64,000 bases of DNA from SBBG01 sp033717875 (GTDB lineage: Bacteria > Pseudomonadota > Gammaproteobacteria > Ga0077554 > Ga007554), in contig JADDKJ010000002.1 of the NCBI GenBank assembly GCA_033717875.1, positions 62,001 to 126,000 of the forward strand, read 5' to 3'. Positions 14,111 through 24,681 of this stretch are shown here, one piece after another (position 1 is the first letter of the stretch; each line of letters begins with the position of its first letter). The position numbers were made by a program, and so were the translations under genes. The notes beneath the pieces were generated by a model. That model saw only the letters and a list, made by a program, of their open reading frames with translations, was not told where the DNA came from and searched no databases.

Positions 14111-17100
14111 TTAATCTTCTTGAAGCTGATCCGGATTTTCGGATGCCAGTAGCGCGGCATTCCCACCCACGGCGGCGGTGTTGGTGCTGACCACCCGCTC
14201 CACGGCAAAGCGCGGCAGCGTATGCGGGCCGCCTGCTTTGGGGCCGGTGCCGGACAGTCCTTCGCCGCCGAAGGGCTGGACGCCGACGACGGCGCCGATC
14301 ATGTTGCGATTGACATAGATATTGCCGACGCGCGCACGGTGTTGGATATGGCGGATGGTTTCTTCGATGCGGCTGTGAATGCCGAGCGTCAATCCGTAGC
14401 CTGTGTTGTTGATCGCTTCGATCGCCTGATCCAGCTTGTTCGATGAATAGCGGACGATGTGCAGGCAGGGACCGAATATCTCGCGCTCGAGACACGTGAT
14501 GCTGTCGATTTCGAACACGCGCGGGGCGAAGAACGTGCCGTGTTCCGTGCCTGGGGGGAGGACGAGTTCGCGGATGATTTTTTCCTGGGCTGACATGTGC
14601 TGCGCGTGCGTCTCCAGGTTCGCCTTGGCGGCGGCGTCGATCACGGGGCCTATGTCCGTAGACAGTCGCGCGGGGTCACCGATGCGCAGCTCGTCCATCG
14701 CGCAAGCCAGTGCGCCGATGGCGCGCGATGCTATCTCCTCCTGCACGAACAGCACACGCAACGCCGAACAGCGCTGTCCGGCGCTGTTGAAGGCGGAGCG
14801 GATGGCGTCGCTCACCACCTGCTCGATCAAGGCGGAGCTGTCGGCGATCATCGCATTCTGGCCGCCGGTTTCGGCGATGAAGGGAACGATGGGACCGGAG
14901 CGGGCGGCGAGCGCCTGGTTGATCGCCCGCGCCGTTTCGGTGGAGCCGGTGAAGGCCACGCCGGCGACGCGCGGATCGGTGACCAGCCTGGCGCCCACCA
15001 CGTTGCCCCGGCCCGGCAGCAGATGCAGCGCGTCGCCCGGCACACCGGCCTCGTGCAGCAGGCGCACCGCGTGAACGGCGATCAAGGGTGTCTGGGCGGC
15101 GGGCTTGGCGATCACGGCATTGCCTGCGGCGAGGGCGGCGGTGATCTGGCCGATGAAGATGGCGAGAGGAAAATTCCACGGGCTGATGCAGGCGAAAACG
15201 CCGCGGCCATGCAGGCTGAGCCGGTTGGATTCGCCGGTGGGGCCAGGCAAGGTGCTGGCCGCACCAAAATCGCGCCGCGCGAGCATGGCATAGTAGCGGC
15301 AGTAATCCACCGCCTCGCGCACCTCGGCCAGCGCATCGGGCACGGTCTTGCCACCCTCGCGCACGCACAAGGCGATGAACTCCACATGGCGCTGCTCGAA
15401 CAGATCGGCGGCGCGCCCCAGGATCTGCGCGCGCATTGCGGCGGGCGTGCGGTCCCAGTCGGGCGCAGCGGCGGACGCGAGCCGGAGCGCCTGTTCCGCC
15501 ATCGCGGTATCGGCCAATGCCACCGCACCGATCTCACGGCGGCCATCGCTGGGATCATGCACACGTTGGAGCGACCCGGAAAATTCTTTGCCGCCGACGA
15601 TGGGGGCAGCTGACCAGCGGCGCGTCAAAGGCTCATGCAGGGCCTGATAGAGATTCTCCACCTCGACGGGATCGGCGAGATTGACGCCACGCGCATTGCG
15701 GCGCTCCGCGCCGTACAGATCGACGGGCAGCGGCAGGCGCGGATTGGGCTTGTCCGCAAGGGCGTTCAGCTCGTCCACCGGATCCGCGATCACCTGCTCG
15801 ACGGGCAACCGCTCATCGACAATGCGATTGACGAAAGAGGTGTTGGCGCCATTCTCCAGCAGCCGCCTCACTAGATAGGGCAGCAGATCGGTTTCGCCGC
15901 CCACCGGCGCATAGACCCGGCAAGCCACGCCGGACCCATCGCTGCCCAGCAACTCGCCATACAGCGCCTCACCCATGCCGTGCAGGCGCTGGAATTCGAA
16001 ATTGCGACCCTGCCCGGCAAGTTCCAGGATATAGGCCACGGTATGCGCGTTATGCGTGGCGAACTGCGGATAAAAAGCATCCTGCGCCGCGAACAGCCGC
16101 CGCGCGCAGGCGAGATACGAAACATCCGTCGCGGCCTTGCGCGTGTATACCGGGTAACCGGCCAGCCCCTGCACCTGGGCGCGCTTGATCTCGCTGTCCC
16201 AGTAAGCGCCTTTCACCAGGCGCAGCGGGATGCGCCGCCCTTCACGGCGGGCCACGGCGGCCAGCCAGTCCAACACAGCGGGCGCGCGCTTTTGGTAAGC
16301 CTGTATGGCAAGACCGAATCCTTCCCAATCCTTGAGGAACGAATCACGGAACACGGCTTCGAAAATATCCAGCGACAGCTCCAGACGCTCCGCTTCTTCG
16401 GCATCCAGGGTGAGAGCGATACCCGCCGCCCTGGCCTGCCGCGCCAGTGCCAGCACCCTGGGCACGAGTTCGTCCAGGACGCGCTCGCGCTGGGCAGCTT
16501 CGTAACGCGGATGCAATGCGGAAAGTTTCACCGAGATGCTCGGTGCGCTGAACACATCACCCCCTCGATCAGGGTCGGCCAGGGTATCGATGGCCTGGGA
16601 ATACGCAGCGAAATAACGCCCGGCATCGCCGGCGCACAGCGCCGCCTCGCCGAGCATGTCGAAGGAATAACGATAACCTCGGCCACCTTCGGACTGGGTG
16701 CGCTGGAGTGCCTGCGTTATGGTTGAGCCCATCACGAACTGCTGCGCCAGAATATGCATCGCCTGCTTTAGCGCCAGACGAATCAATGGCACACCGCTTC
16801 TCACCGCCAAGCGCTCCAATACGACGGATATGCGCTGTGGCGTGACCGTTTCGAACTTGACGACGCGCCCGGTCAGCATCAGACCCCACGTCGCGGCATT
16901 GACCAGCAGGGAATGGCCGTGGCCCAGATGCGCATCCCATTGCCCTTGGGAGAACTTGTCGCGGATCAGCCGGTCGGCGGTCTCGGCATCGGGAATGCGC
17001 AGCAGCGCCTCGGCCAGGCACATCAGGATCACGCCTTCTTCGGAAGAAAGATCGTACTCGCGCAGAAAGGCATCGAGCCCCTGCTCCCTGCCCTTCGCAC

Positions 17101-17260
17101 GCACAGCGGCGACCAGTCGAGCCGCTCGCGCCTGCACGCGCCGCGCGGCCTCGTCGTCCAGCCGTGCCTCGTTCAGCAGGGATTCGATACAGGTAGCTTC
17201 ATCCGCGCCATAGACGGCGCGGATGGCGACGCGGAGTGAGTCGAATGAATGAAGCATCAT
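14111..17260 (-). CDS. putA: Bifunctional proline dehydrogenase / pyrroline-5-carboxylate dehydrogenase
   Basis: A 1049-residue two-domain enzyme oxidising proline to glutamate. The FAD-dependent barrel shows SISVKLSALHPRYE, DAEEAERLELS, RLVKGAYWDSEIKRAQVQG and FEFQRLHGMGEALYGE, ending with RLLENGANTSFVNRI. The aldehyde dehydrogenase part has ISPWNFPLAIF, VIAKPAAQTP, FTGSTETAR, the catalytic Glu in AETGGQNAM and the catalytic Cys in SAGQRCSALR. It begins directly with the helical region and has no ribbon-helix-helix domain, so it should not act as its own repressor, unlike E. coli PutA. Product channelling between domains is known for the family. It reads as a single gene. Confidence 0.96.
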   Translation of the reverse strand: MMLHSFDSLRVAIRAVYGADEATCIESLLNEARLDDEAARRVQARAARLVAAVRAKGREQGLDAFLREYDLSSEEGVILMCLAEALLRIPDAETADRLIRDKFSQGQWDAHLGHGHSLLVNAATWGLMLTGRVVKFETVTPQRISVVLERLAVRSGVPLIRLALKQAMHILAQQFVMGSTITQALQRTQSEGGRGYRYSFDMLGEAALCAGDAGRYFAAYSQAIDTLADPDRGGDVFSAPSISVKLSALHPRYEAAQRERVLDELVPRVLALARQARAAGIALTLDAEEAERLELSLDIFEAVFRDSFLKDWEGFGLAIQAYQKRAPAVLDWLAAVARREGRRIPLRLVKGAYWDSEIKRAQVQGLAGYPVYTRKAATDVSYLACARRLFAAQDAFYPQFATHNAHTVAYILELAGQGRNFEFQRLHGMGEALYGELLGSDGSGVACRVYAPVGGETDLLPYLVRRLLENGANTSFVNRIVDERLPVEQVIADPVDELNALADKPNPRLPLPVDLYGAERRNARGVNLADPVEVENLYQALHEPLTRRWSAAPIVGGKEFSGSLQRVHDPSDGRREIGAVALADTAMAEQALRLASAAAPDWDRTPAAMRAQILGRAADLFEQRHVEFIALCVREGGKTVPDALAEVREAVDYCRYYAMLARRDFGAASTLPGPTGESNRLSLHGRGVFACISPWNFPLAIFIGQITAALAAGNAVIAKPAAQTPLIAVHAVRLLHEAGVPGDALHLLPGRGNVVGARLVTDPRVAGVAFTGSTETARAINQALAARSGPIVPFIAETGGQNAMIADSSALIEQVVSDAIRSAFNSAGQRCSALRVLFVQEEIASRAIGALACAMDELRIGDPARLSTDIGPVIDAAAKANLETHAQHMSAQEKIIRELVLPPGTEHGTFFAPRVFEIDSITCLEREIFGPCLHIVRYSSNKLDQAIEAINNTGYGLTLGIHSRIEETIRHIQHRARVGNIYVNRNMIGAVVGVQPFGGEGLSGTGPKAGGPHTLPRFAVERVVSTNTAAVGGNAALLASENPDQLQED

Positions 17261-17305
17261 GGCATGGCCTCCTCCTGAGCGGCGCGGTACTTCGATAGAG
17301 GCGCC

Positions 17306-18671
17306 TTATACTGTTATCGGCCGTGGATACGGATCATTCCACTCCACCACAATCCCCTCCTCGCCTCCTTCCGCCTGAAACGGCTCGCAGATCCACAGGC
17401 CCACCACCGCCGCTAATTGATCTCCGACAAAGATCAACGGAATGCGCTCGCGCTGCCAGGGCGGAATGCCGCGTTCCTGGAAGAGTTTCTTCAACTCATG
17501 GGTATGGCCGCGCCCGGCGGGGCGGCATCGTTCCCCGCCTTGGCGGAAGCGTACGGTGACGGGTTGAGCATGACAGAGCGATGTCTTGAGACCGCCGCCG
17601 ATAACGGTACGCGCGGTCAGTAGGCTGCCGTCCGGCAGGGTCAACGGCTGCGCCATGTCCCATTGCAACACAGCGCCTGGGTCGTGCGGCGGCAAGGGGC
17701 GCATGGCGTAAAGTATATCGCGATAGCGGCGCACCTCTGCGCCGGGCCAGCGCACGCACGGCATGCTGTCCTCGGCGGCGCGCAGCACGTCGGTCTGGAT
17801 GCGATCGAGATGGGATGTCCACGGCGCGGGAAGATCGAGTTTTTTGAACCAGCGGCGCAGCGCGTTGCGAGCGCGCGCCGCGCTCAGTTGCAGCAACGGG
17901 GTAACGGCAAGCGTATCGGGGCGGGAACTGCGCATGGTTTGCAAATCGCCGTCAGCCAGCGCGTCCAGCAAGACGGCCGCTTCGGCGGCATGGCCTGCGG
18001 CACGCGACAGCGTGGCGGCACAGGCTGGCCAACGTTCTGTGAGGCGCGGCATGACCGCATGACGCAGGTGATTGCGATTAAAGCCGGTATCGGAATTGCT
18101 CGGATCTTCGATCCAGGACAGACTATGTTGCGCGGCATAAGCGGCCAGTTCATCGCGCGCAAACCCGAGCAGTGGGCGGGCGATGAAACCTTTGGAAAAA
18201 GGCACGTGCGCGGGCATAGCAGCCAGACCGTGCGGCCCTGCGCCGCGCAGCAGTTGAAGCAGCAGCGTTTCGGCCTGATCATCCTGGTGGTGCGCGGTAA
18301 GCAGGCCATCAGCCGGTTCGATGAGCGCGGCAATGGCCCGGTAACGCGCCTGCCGCGCGGCCGCCTCGGGGCTTTCACCGGGCTGGGGTTTGGCATTGAC
18401 GCGCAATGTTTGACAGGGAATGCCCAGCACCGCGCACGCCGCCTCGCAGTGGCGCGCCCATTCTCCCGAGTGGCGGCTCAGGCCATGATCGACATGCACC
18501 GCGCGCAGTTCCAAATCGGCAGGGAGTAAGGGGCGAAGACCAGCGAGCGTATGCAGCAGCACAGTGGAATCACGGCCGCCGCTGTAGGCGACCCACCAGC
18601 GTCGCGTGGGCGGCAGGTGGTTCAGTGCGCCAAGAAGGCGCTCAAGAAAGGCATCAGCAGGTGGCGGTTGC

Positions 18672-18700
<29 letters not shown>
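17306..18700 (-). CDS. tilS: tRNA(Ile)-lysidine synthase
   Basis: A 464-residue ATP pyrophosphatase that converts C34 of the AUA-reading tRNA-Ile to lysidine. The PP-loop SGGRDS lies near residue 40 (WWVAYSGGRDSTVLLHTL), followed by VHVDHGL, LLTAHHQDDQAETLLLQLLRG, the family signature, and RPLLGFARDEL. The C-terminal domain includes RFRQGGERCRPAGRGHTHELKK-type sequence and EGGEEG. The start overlaps the end of accA by 29 bp; a later start would cut no conserved motif. Last gene of dnaE-accA-tilS. Confidence 0.93.
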
Positions 18701-19637
<937 letters not shown>

Positions 19638-19723
19638 AAGAAACAGAGAAAAGAGAAAAGTTAAAGACCAGGAAAATTATACCCCACACAGCCTTCACTT
19701 TTCTCTTTATCTCTTTTCAGCCT

Positions 19724-22700
19724 TTAATAAACGACTCTCACCTGTGCTGCCCCCGCGAAATCCTTCAAACGATGCAGCAGCTCGTCGGTGGGATGCACGC
19801 ACCACTCCTGGCCCAAGGCGAGCTGAGCGCGGGCGCTGGGCGTGCGGTAGTCGATCCAGATGGGACAGACACCTTCGCGGAAGGGGCCGAGCAACTGCGC
19901 CAGCTCGCCGGTAAAACCATTCCCGGCGCGGCGTTCATCGACATCGATCACCAGCCGTTTGGCATAGGTCTCGCGCGCCTGGTCGATATCGTGGATCTTG
20001 TTCGCGCTCATTTTGAAGCCGCCGGAGTATTCGTCCACGCTTACCACGCCCTCCACCACCAGCAACTTGTCCTTGATGAGGAGGTGACGCGACTTCTGGA
20101 AAATTTCGGAGAACACCGCCAGCTCGATGCGGCCGCTGCGATCGTCAAGGGTGATGAAGGCCATGCGATCGCCCTTGCGGCTGATCATGGTGCGCATCGC
20201 CACCACCAGCCCCGCCACCACCACCGTCTGATCGCGGCCGGGTTTGAGATCGACGATGCGCGCGGTGATGAAACGCGCCAGTTCCGGCTCGTAACGGGCG
20301 ATGGGATGACCGGTGAGATACAACCCCAGTGTTTCCTTTTCGCCGAGCAGACGCTGGTCGTCGCTCCATTCGGGCGTCTCGACATAGGCCGCCGTCTGAC
20401 CTTTATGCACGGCGCCGTCCTCGCCGGACAGACCGCCGAACAAGTCGTCCTGTCCCACGGCGTCGTTATGCGAATGCTGTTCCGCCAACTGGATGGCGGC
20501 TGTCAACGAGGCCATCAAGGTGGCGCGGTTCTTTCCCAGCTTATCCATCGCCCCGGCGCGGATCAACGCCTCCAGCACACGCCGGTTGGCCTTGCGCAGG
20601 TCGATGCGGCGGCAGAAATCGAACAGATCGCCGAACGGCCCCTGCCGGCGAGCGGCGATCATGCCCTCGATGGCCGCCGCCCCCACGCCCTTGATCGCCC
20701 CCAGCCCATACAGAATGCTGCTTTCGCCGTTCACCGCGAAGGCGCATTCGCAGGTATTGATATCCGGCGGCAGCACCTCGATCTTCATGTCGCGGCACTC
20801 GTCGATCAGCGTCACCACCTTGTCGGTGTTGTCCATGTCGGCGGACAGCACCGCCGCCATGAAAGCAGCCGGATAATGGGCCTTGAGCCACGCGGTCTGG
20901 TATGACAACAAAGCATACGCCGCAGAGTGCGACTTGTTGAAGCCATAGCCGGCGAACTTTTCCATCAGGTCGAAGATATAGGTGGCGACTCTTTCCTCGA
21001 CGCCGTTGTTCTTCGCCCCATCGACGAAAATGGCGCGCTGCTTGGCCATCTCCTCGGGCTTTTTCTTACCCATGGCGCGGCGCAGCATGTCCGCCGATCC
21101 CAGTGTGTAACCAGCCAACACCTGGGCGATCTGCATGACCTGCTCTTGATACAGGATCACGCCGTAGGTGGGCTTGAGGATCGGCTCCAGTGCGGGGTGC
21201 GGGTATTCCACCCGGGTGCGGCCGTGCTTGCGGTTGATGAAGTCATCCACCATGCCGGATTGCAGCGGACCGGGGCGGAACAGCGCTACCAGCGCGACGA
21301 TGTCTTCGAAGCAATCGGGTTGCAGACGCTTGATGAGGTCCTTCATGCCGCGCGATTCGAGCTGGAACACCGCCGTTGTCGCGCAGCGTTTGAGCAGGGT
21401 GTAGGCCCGCGCGTCATCGAGCGGGATGCGCGCGATGTCCAGCGCTTCTTCACCCTGTGCGGCGCGGCTGCGGTTGATGTTCTTCAGCGCCCAATCGATG
21501 ATGGTAAGCGTGCGCAGGCCGAGGAAGTCGAACTTCACCAGGCCGATCGCCTCGACATCATCCTTGTCGAACTGCGTCACCGTCCCCGCCGCGCCCTGTT
21601 CGCAGTAGAGCGGCGTGAAATCGGTGAGCGCCGAGGGCGCGATCACCACGCCACCGGCATGCTTGCCGGCGTTGCGTGTCAGCCCCTCCAGCGAGCGCGC
21701 CAGGTCGATGAGGGCGCGCACGTCTTCTTCCTGCTCGTAGCGCGTGCGCAATACCTCTTCCTTCTCCAGCGCGTCGTCGAGCGTGATGCCAAGCTCGAAG
21801 GGAATCAGCTTGGCGATCTGATCGACGAAGCCGTAAGGATGGCCCAGCACGCGCCCGACATCGCGCACCACCGCCTTGGCCGCCATGCTACCGTAGGTGA
21901 TGATCTGCGACACGCGGTCGCGACCGTAGTGCTCCGTCACATATTCGATGACGCGATCGCGCCCGTCCATGCAAAAATCGACATCGAAGTCGGGCAACGA
22001 GACACGCTCGGGATTGAGGAAGCGCTCGAACAGCAGGTCGTAGCGGAGCGGATCGAGATCGGTGATTTCCAGCGCATAGGCCACCAGCGAGCCCGCGCCC
22101 GAGCCGCGCCCCGGCCCTACCGGCACGCCGTTTTCCCTGGCCCAGCGGATAAAGTCGGCGACGATCAAAAAGTAACCGGCGAAGCCCATGTTGATGATCA
22201 CATCGAGCTCGAGCGCCAGGCGCTCGTCGTAAGCCTTGCGCCGCTGCTCGAATTCCGGCGCCTGGACATCGAACAGGAAGGCCAGGCGCTTCTCCAGTCC
22301 GTCACGCGCGCAGGCACGGAAGTAGGCGTCCATGGTCATGCCTTCCGGCACCGGGAAATCGGGCAAAAAGTTCTTGCCCAGCGTCAGCTCCAGATTGCAG
22401 CGGCGCGCGATCTCGACGGTGTTTTCCAGCGCCTCGGGCAGATCGGCGAACAGCTCCGCCATCTCCTGCGGCGTTTTGAGATATTGCTGCTCGGAATAGC
22501 GGCGCGGGCGGCGCGGGTCGTCCAGCACCCGTCCCTCGTGAATGCACACCCGGGCCTCGTGCGCCTCGAAATCCCCAGGCTTGATGAAGCGCACATCGTT
22601 GGTCGCCACCACCGGCACATCCCGCGCCTGGGCCAGATCGACCGCGTCGTGCAGATAGTCCTCCTCGTGCTCCCGCCCGGTGCGCTGCAACTCCATATAG

Positions 22701-23194
22701 TAGCGGTCGGGGAACAGCGCCTTCCAGCCATCGAGCAGCGCCTCGGCGACCGCGCGGTTGCCCGCCAGCAAGGCCTGCCCGACATCGCCGGCGCGCCCGC
22801 CGGACAGCGCGATCAGCCCGCCGCTCGCGCCACTCAGCCAGTCCTTGCGGAGCGTGGGAATGCCGCGCTGTTGCCCCTCGATATAGCTGCGCGACAGCAG
22901 GCGGGTGAGGTTGAGATAGCCCTCGCGGTTCTGGCACAACAACACCAGCCGCGACGGCTGGCCATTCTCCACCTCGTTGTGCAGCCATACGTCCACCCCG
23001 ATGATCGGCTTCACCCCCGCCGCCATGGCCGCACGGTAAAATTTCACCATCGCAAACAGGTTGGACTGATCGGTCACCGCGCACGCCGCCATCCCCGCCT
23101 GCGCACACGCCTTCGCCAGCGGCTTGACGCGCACGATGCCGTCGACCAGGGAGTATTCGGTATGGACGTGGAGATGGACAAAACCGGGAGTCAT
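19724..23194 (-). CDS. dnaE: DNA polymerase III alpha subunit
   Basis: A 1156-residue replicative polymerase. The start at 23194 gives MTPGFVHLHVHTEYSLVDG, which begins at the PHP domain as in other DnaE proteins; an upstream in-frame ATG at 23272 would translate part of a dispersed repeat (23222-23375) and is rejected. Polymerase aspartates appear in PDFDVDFCMDGRDRVIEYV, with PVGPGRGSGAGSLVAYAL before them. GFNKSHSAAYALLSYQTAWLK is the family's fingers-region block, and an OB fold is visible at VVVAGLVVAMRTMISRKGD. Heads the dnaE-accA-tilS cluster. Confidence 0.97.
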   Translation of the reverse strand: MTPGFVHLHVHTEYSLVDGIVRVKPLAKACAQAGMAACAVTDQSNLFAMVKFYRAAMAAGVKPIIGVDVWLHNEVENGQPSRLVLLCQNREGYLNLTRLLSRSYIEGQQRGIPTLRKDWLSGASGGLIALSGGRAGDVGQALLAGNRAVAEALLDGWKALFPDRYYMELQRTGREHEEDYLHDAVDLAQARDVPVVATNDVRFIKPGDFEAHEARVCIHEGRVLDDPRRPRRYSEQQYLKTPQEMAELFADLPEALENTVEIARRCNLELTLGKNFLPDFPVPEGMTMDAYFRACARDGLEKRLAFLFDVQAPEFEQRRKAYDERLALELDVIINMGFAGYFLIVADFIRWARENGVPVGPGRGSGAGSLVAYALEITDLDPLRYDLLFERFLNPERVSLPDFDVDFCMDGRDRVIEYVTEHYGRDRVSQIITYGSMAAKAVVRDVGRVLGHPYGFVDQIAKLIPFELGITLDDALEKEEVLRTRYEQEEDVRALIDLARSLEGLTRNAGKHAGGVVIAPSALTDFTPLYCEQGAAGTVTQFDKDDVEAIGLVKFDFLGLRTLTIIDWALKNINRSRAAQGEEALDIARIPLDDARAYTLLKRCATTAVFQLESRGMKDLIKRLQPDCFEDIVALVALFRPGPLQSGMVDDFINRKHGRTRVEYPHPALEPILKPTYGVILYQEQVMQIAQVLAGYTLGSADMLRRAMGKKKPEEMAKQRAIFVDGAKNNGVEERVATYIFDLMEKFAGYGFNKSHSAAYALLSYQTAWLKAHYPAAFMAAVLSADMDNTDKVVTLIDECRDMKIEVLPPDINTCECAFAVNGESSILYGLGAIKGVGAAAIEGMIAARRQGPFGDLFDFCRRIDLRKANRRVLEALIRAGAMDKLGKNRATLMASLTAAIQLAEQHSHNDAVGQDDLFGGLSGEDGAVHKGQTAAYVETPEWSDDQRLLGEKETLGLYLTGHPIARYEPELARFITARIVDLKPGRDQTVVVAGLVVAMRTMISRKGDRMAFITLDDRSGRIELAVFSEIFQKSRHLLIKDKLLVVEGVVSVDEYSGGFKMSANKIHDIDQARETYAKRLVIDVDERRAGNGFTGELAQLLGPFREGVCPIWIDYRTPSARAQLALGQEWCVHPTDELLHRLKDFAGAAQVRVVY

Positions 23195-23221
23195 GGCATC
23201 AGTATCGCGTTTCAAATGCTT

Positions 23222-23375
23222 AAGGAACCTCTGATTATTCAGAGGTTCCACGGTACAAGGATGTGCCGGCATTTTTCAATCACTCCAAGTGATTGAAAAA
23301 TGGAGAAAAGCAAAAATCACATTTTTGCTTTTCGTGCGCTGAGAATTCCAGGATGGAATTATTCAGAGCCTCCTT
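23222..23375. repeat. Multi-hairpin intergenic element, family B (long copy)
   Basis: It begins AAGGAACCTCTGATTATTC, a near-perfect hairpin, continues with a hairpin around ACAAGGATGT, and ends GAGAATTCCAGGATGGAATT plus ATTCAGAGCCTCCTT. Unlike the copies at 24601 and 36651 it contains about 65 extra bases with two more hairpins (ATTTTTCAATCACT/AGTGATTGAAAAAT and AAAAGCAAAAA/TTTTTGCTTTT). It lies directly upstream of dnaE. Confidence 0.8.
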
Positions 23376-23462
23376 AACAGACAAACATTATAAACGCTAA
23401 TCCGCGGCTTGCGCGGAACGCTGATATCACCTTGAAAAATAAAAAGATTACATGAGGGCCGC

Positions 23463-23819
23463 TTATTTGATATACCGCATCCGCGTTCCATGCAACAACG
23501 ACAGGGTAATCTCTTCCGCAGTCAGCTCAGCCGGAAAATAGGCGCCGGCGATCTTGGTGGCATGGATGCTGGCCCCTTCCAGACGAGCCTTACTGAGATC
23601 GACGCCACGCAGATCGGCCTGGCGGAAATAACAGCCGCTCAGATCCAGCCCGTGGACGTCCAGACCGCGCAGATCCAGGCCGCGAAAATCGCAATTGACC
23701 AGATCGACCTTGGCCCCTTGCGCCTTCTTTTGATTGAACTCGGCGATTTGTCCATCGCGCAGCAGGCGATACATCACATCGTCGTTCTTGACCCGAGGAG
23801 CATTGTTGCTGGCCATCAT
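23463..23819 (-). CDS. Pentapeptide repeat protein
   Basis: A 118-residue protein with a soluble N-terminus of about 40 residues (VMYRLLRDGQIAEFNQKK), followed by pentapeptide A(D/N)LXX repeats: LVNCDFRGLDLRGLDVHGL, then SGCYFRQADLRGVDLSKARL and EGASIHATKI, forming about ten coils of a right-handed beta helix. It ends with a helix, AEEITLSLLHGTRMRY. AAGGAG sits 7 bp before the first ATG. Binding partner unknown; the gene is on its own. Confidence 0.85.
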   Translation of the reverse strand: MMASNNAPRVKNDDVMYRLLRDGQIAEFNQKKAQGAKVDLVNCDFRGLDLRGLDVHGLDLSGCYFRQADLRGVDLSKARLEGASIHATKIAGAYFPAELTAEEITLSLLHGTRMRYIK

Positions 23820-23919
23820 GGGAGATCTCCTTCTATCAAAGCCTCGTATTCAGTATATCGGTTGCGCGCCCTCTTTTCCGTAGGATATGCTCAGCGCCAT
23901 CGAATACCGGGACACCCGC

Positions 23920-24594
23920 ATGGCTCAAGAACTCCTCCCATCCGTCGAAATCGACCCCGAAACTCCTCCCGCCGCCAGCGTCATCTGGTTGCATGGACTG
24001 GGCGCCGACGGCCATGATTTCATCGACATCATCCCGCAACTCCACTTACCCAGGGAGACCGGCGTGCGCTTCGTCTTTCCTCACGCTCCTCATCGACCGG
24101 TAACCATCAACGGTGGCTATGTGATGCGCGCCTGGTACGACATTTTCAGCGGCGACATACCGCAACGGGAGGACGAGCAGGGCATCCGCGCCTCGGAACG
24201 GATGGTCCAGGCATTGATACAACGCGAGATCGAGCGCGGCATTCCCGCTCATCATATCGTACTCGCGGGTTTCTCCCAGGGCGGCGCCATCGCCCTCCAC
24301 ACCGGATTGCGCCAGCCACAGCGGCTGGCGGGCATCCTGGCGCTGTCCACGTACCTGCCGTTGCACACCCGTCTGCACGCGGAAGCGCACCCCGCCAATG
24401 CGGACATACCCATCATGATGATGCACGGCACGGAAGACAACATCATACCCCCGGTCTATGGCGAAATGTCATGCAAGACGCTTCGTGAAGCGGGGTATCC
24501 GGTCGAGTGGCACAGCTATCCCATGCCGCATACGTTGTGCCCCCGGCAAATTCAGGATATCAGCGATTGGCTGCGGAAGGTACTGGGCGTTTGA
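23920..24594 (+). CDS. Carboxylesterase/phospholipase of the alpha/beta hydrolase fold
   Basis: A 224-residue serine esterase. The oxyanion region is VIWLHGLGADGHDF near residue 21; the nucleophile is in AGFSQGGAIAL; the catalytic Asp is in HGTEDNIIPP and the His in YPMPHTLC. This is the set seen in EstB/YpfH and acyl-protein thioesterase-like carboxylesterases. I preferred the ATG at 23920 because the upstream 11 residues are not conserved-looking. The gene is divergent from the pentapeptide gene. Substrate unknown. Confidence 0.88.
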   Translation: MAQELLPSVEIDPETPPAASVIWLHGLGADGHDFIDIIPQLHLPRETGVRFVFPHAPHRPVTINGGYVMRAWYDIFSGDIPQREDEQGIRASERMVQALIQREIERGIPAHHIVLAGFSQGGAIALHTGLRQPQRLAGILALSTYLPLHTRLHAEAHPANADIPIMMMHGTEDNIIPPVYGEMSCKTLREAGYPVEWHSYPMPHTLCPRQIQDISDWLRKVLGV

Positions 24595-24600
24595 TATCGG

Positions 24601-24681
24601 AAGCTCTGAATAATTCCATCCTGGAATTCTCAGAGCCGGCACATCCTTGTGCCGTGGAACCTCTGGCACATCAGAGATTCC
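24601..24681. repeat. Multi-hairpin intergenic element, family B (inverted copy)
   Basis: It is an inverted copy of the element at 23222, containing AATAATTCCATCCTGGAATT, GCCGGCACATCCTTGTGCCG and a degenerate third hairpin. It lies between the convergent esterase and cyaA genes. The last four codons and the TGA stop of cyaA lie inside it. Confidence 0.8.

Noticed and set aside
23195..23272. An upstream start for dnaE at 23272.
   Set aside because: The added 26 residues are encoded by a family-B repeat, and DnaE proteins begin at the PHP domain reached from 23194.
20927..23296. A 789-codon open frame antisense to dnaE, and similar long antisense frames opposite accA, putA, ispB and cca.
   Set aside because: GC-rich genes commonly leave open frames on the other strand. 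These have no ribosome binding sites, no recognisable domains, and lie opposite well-conserved proteins.
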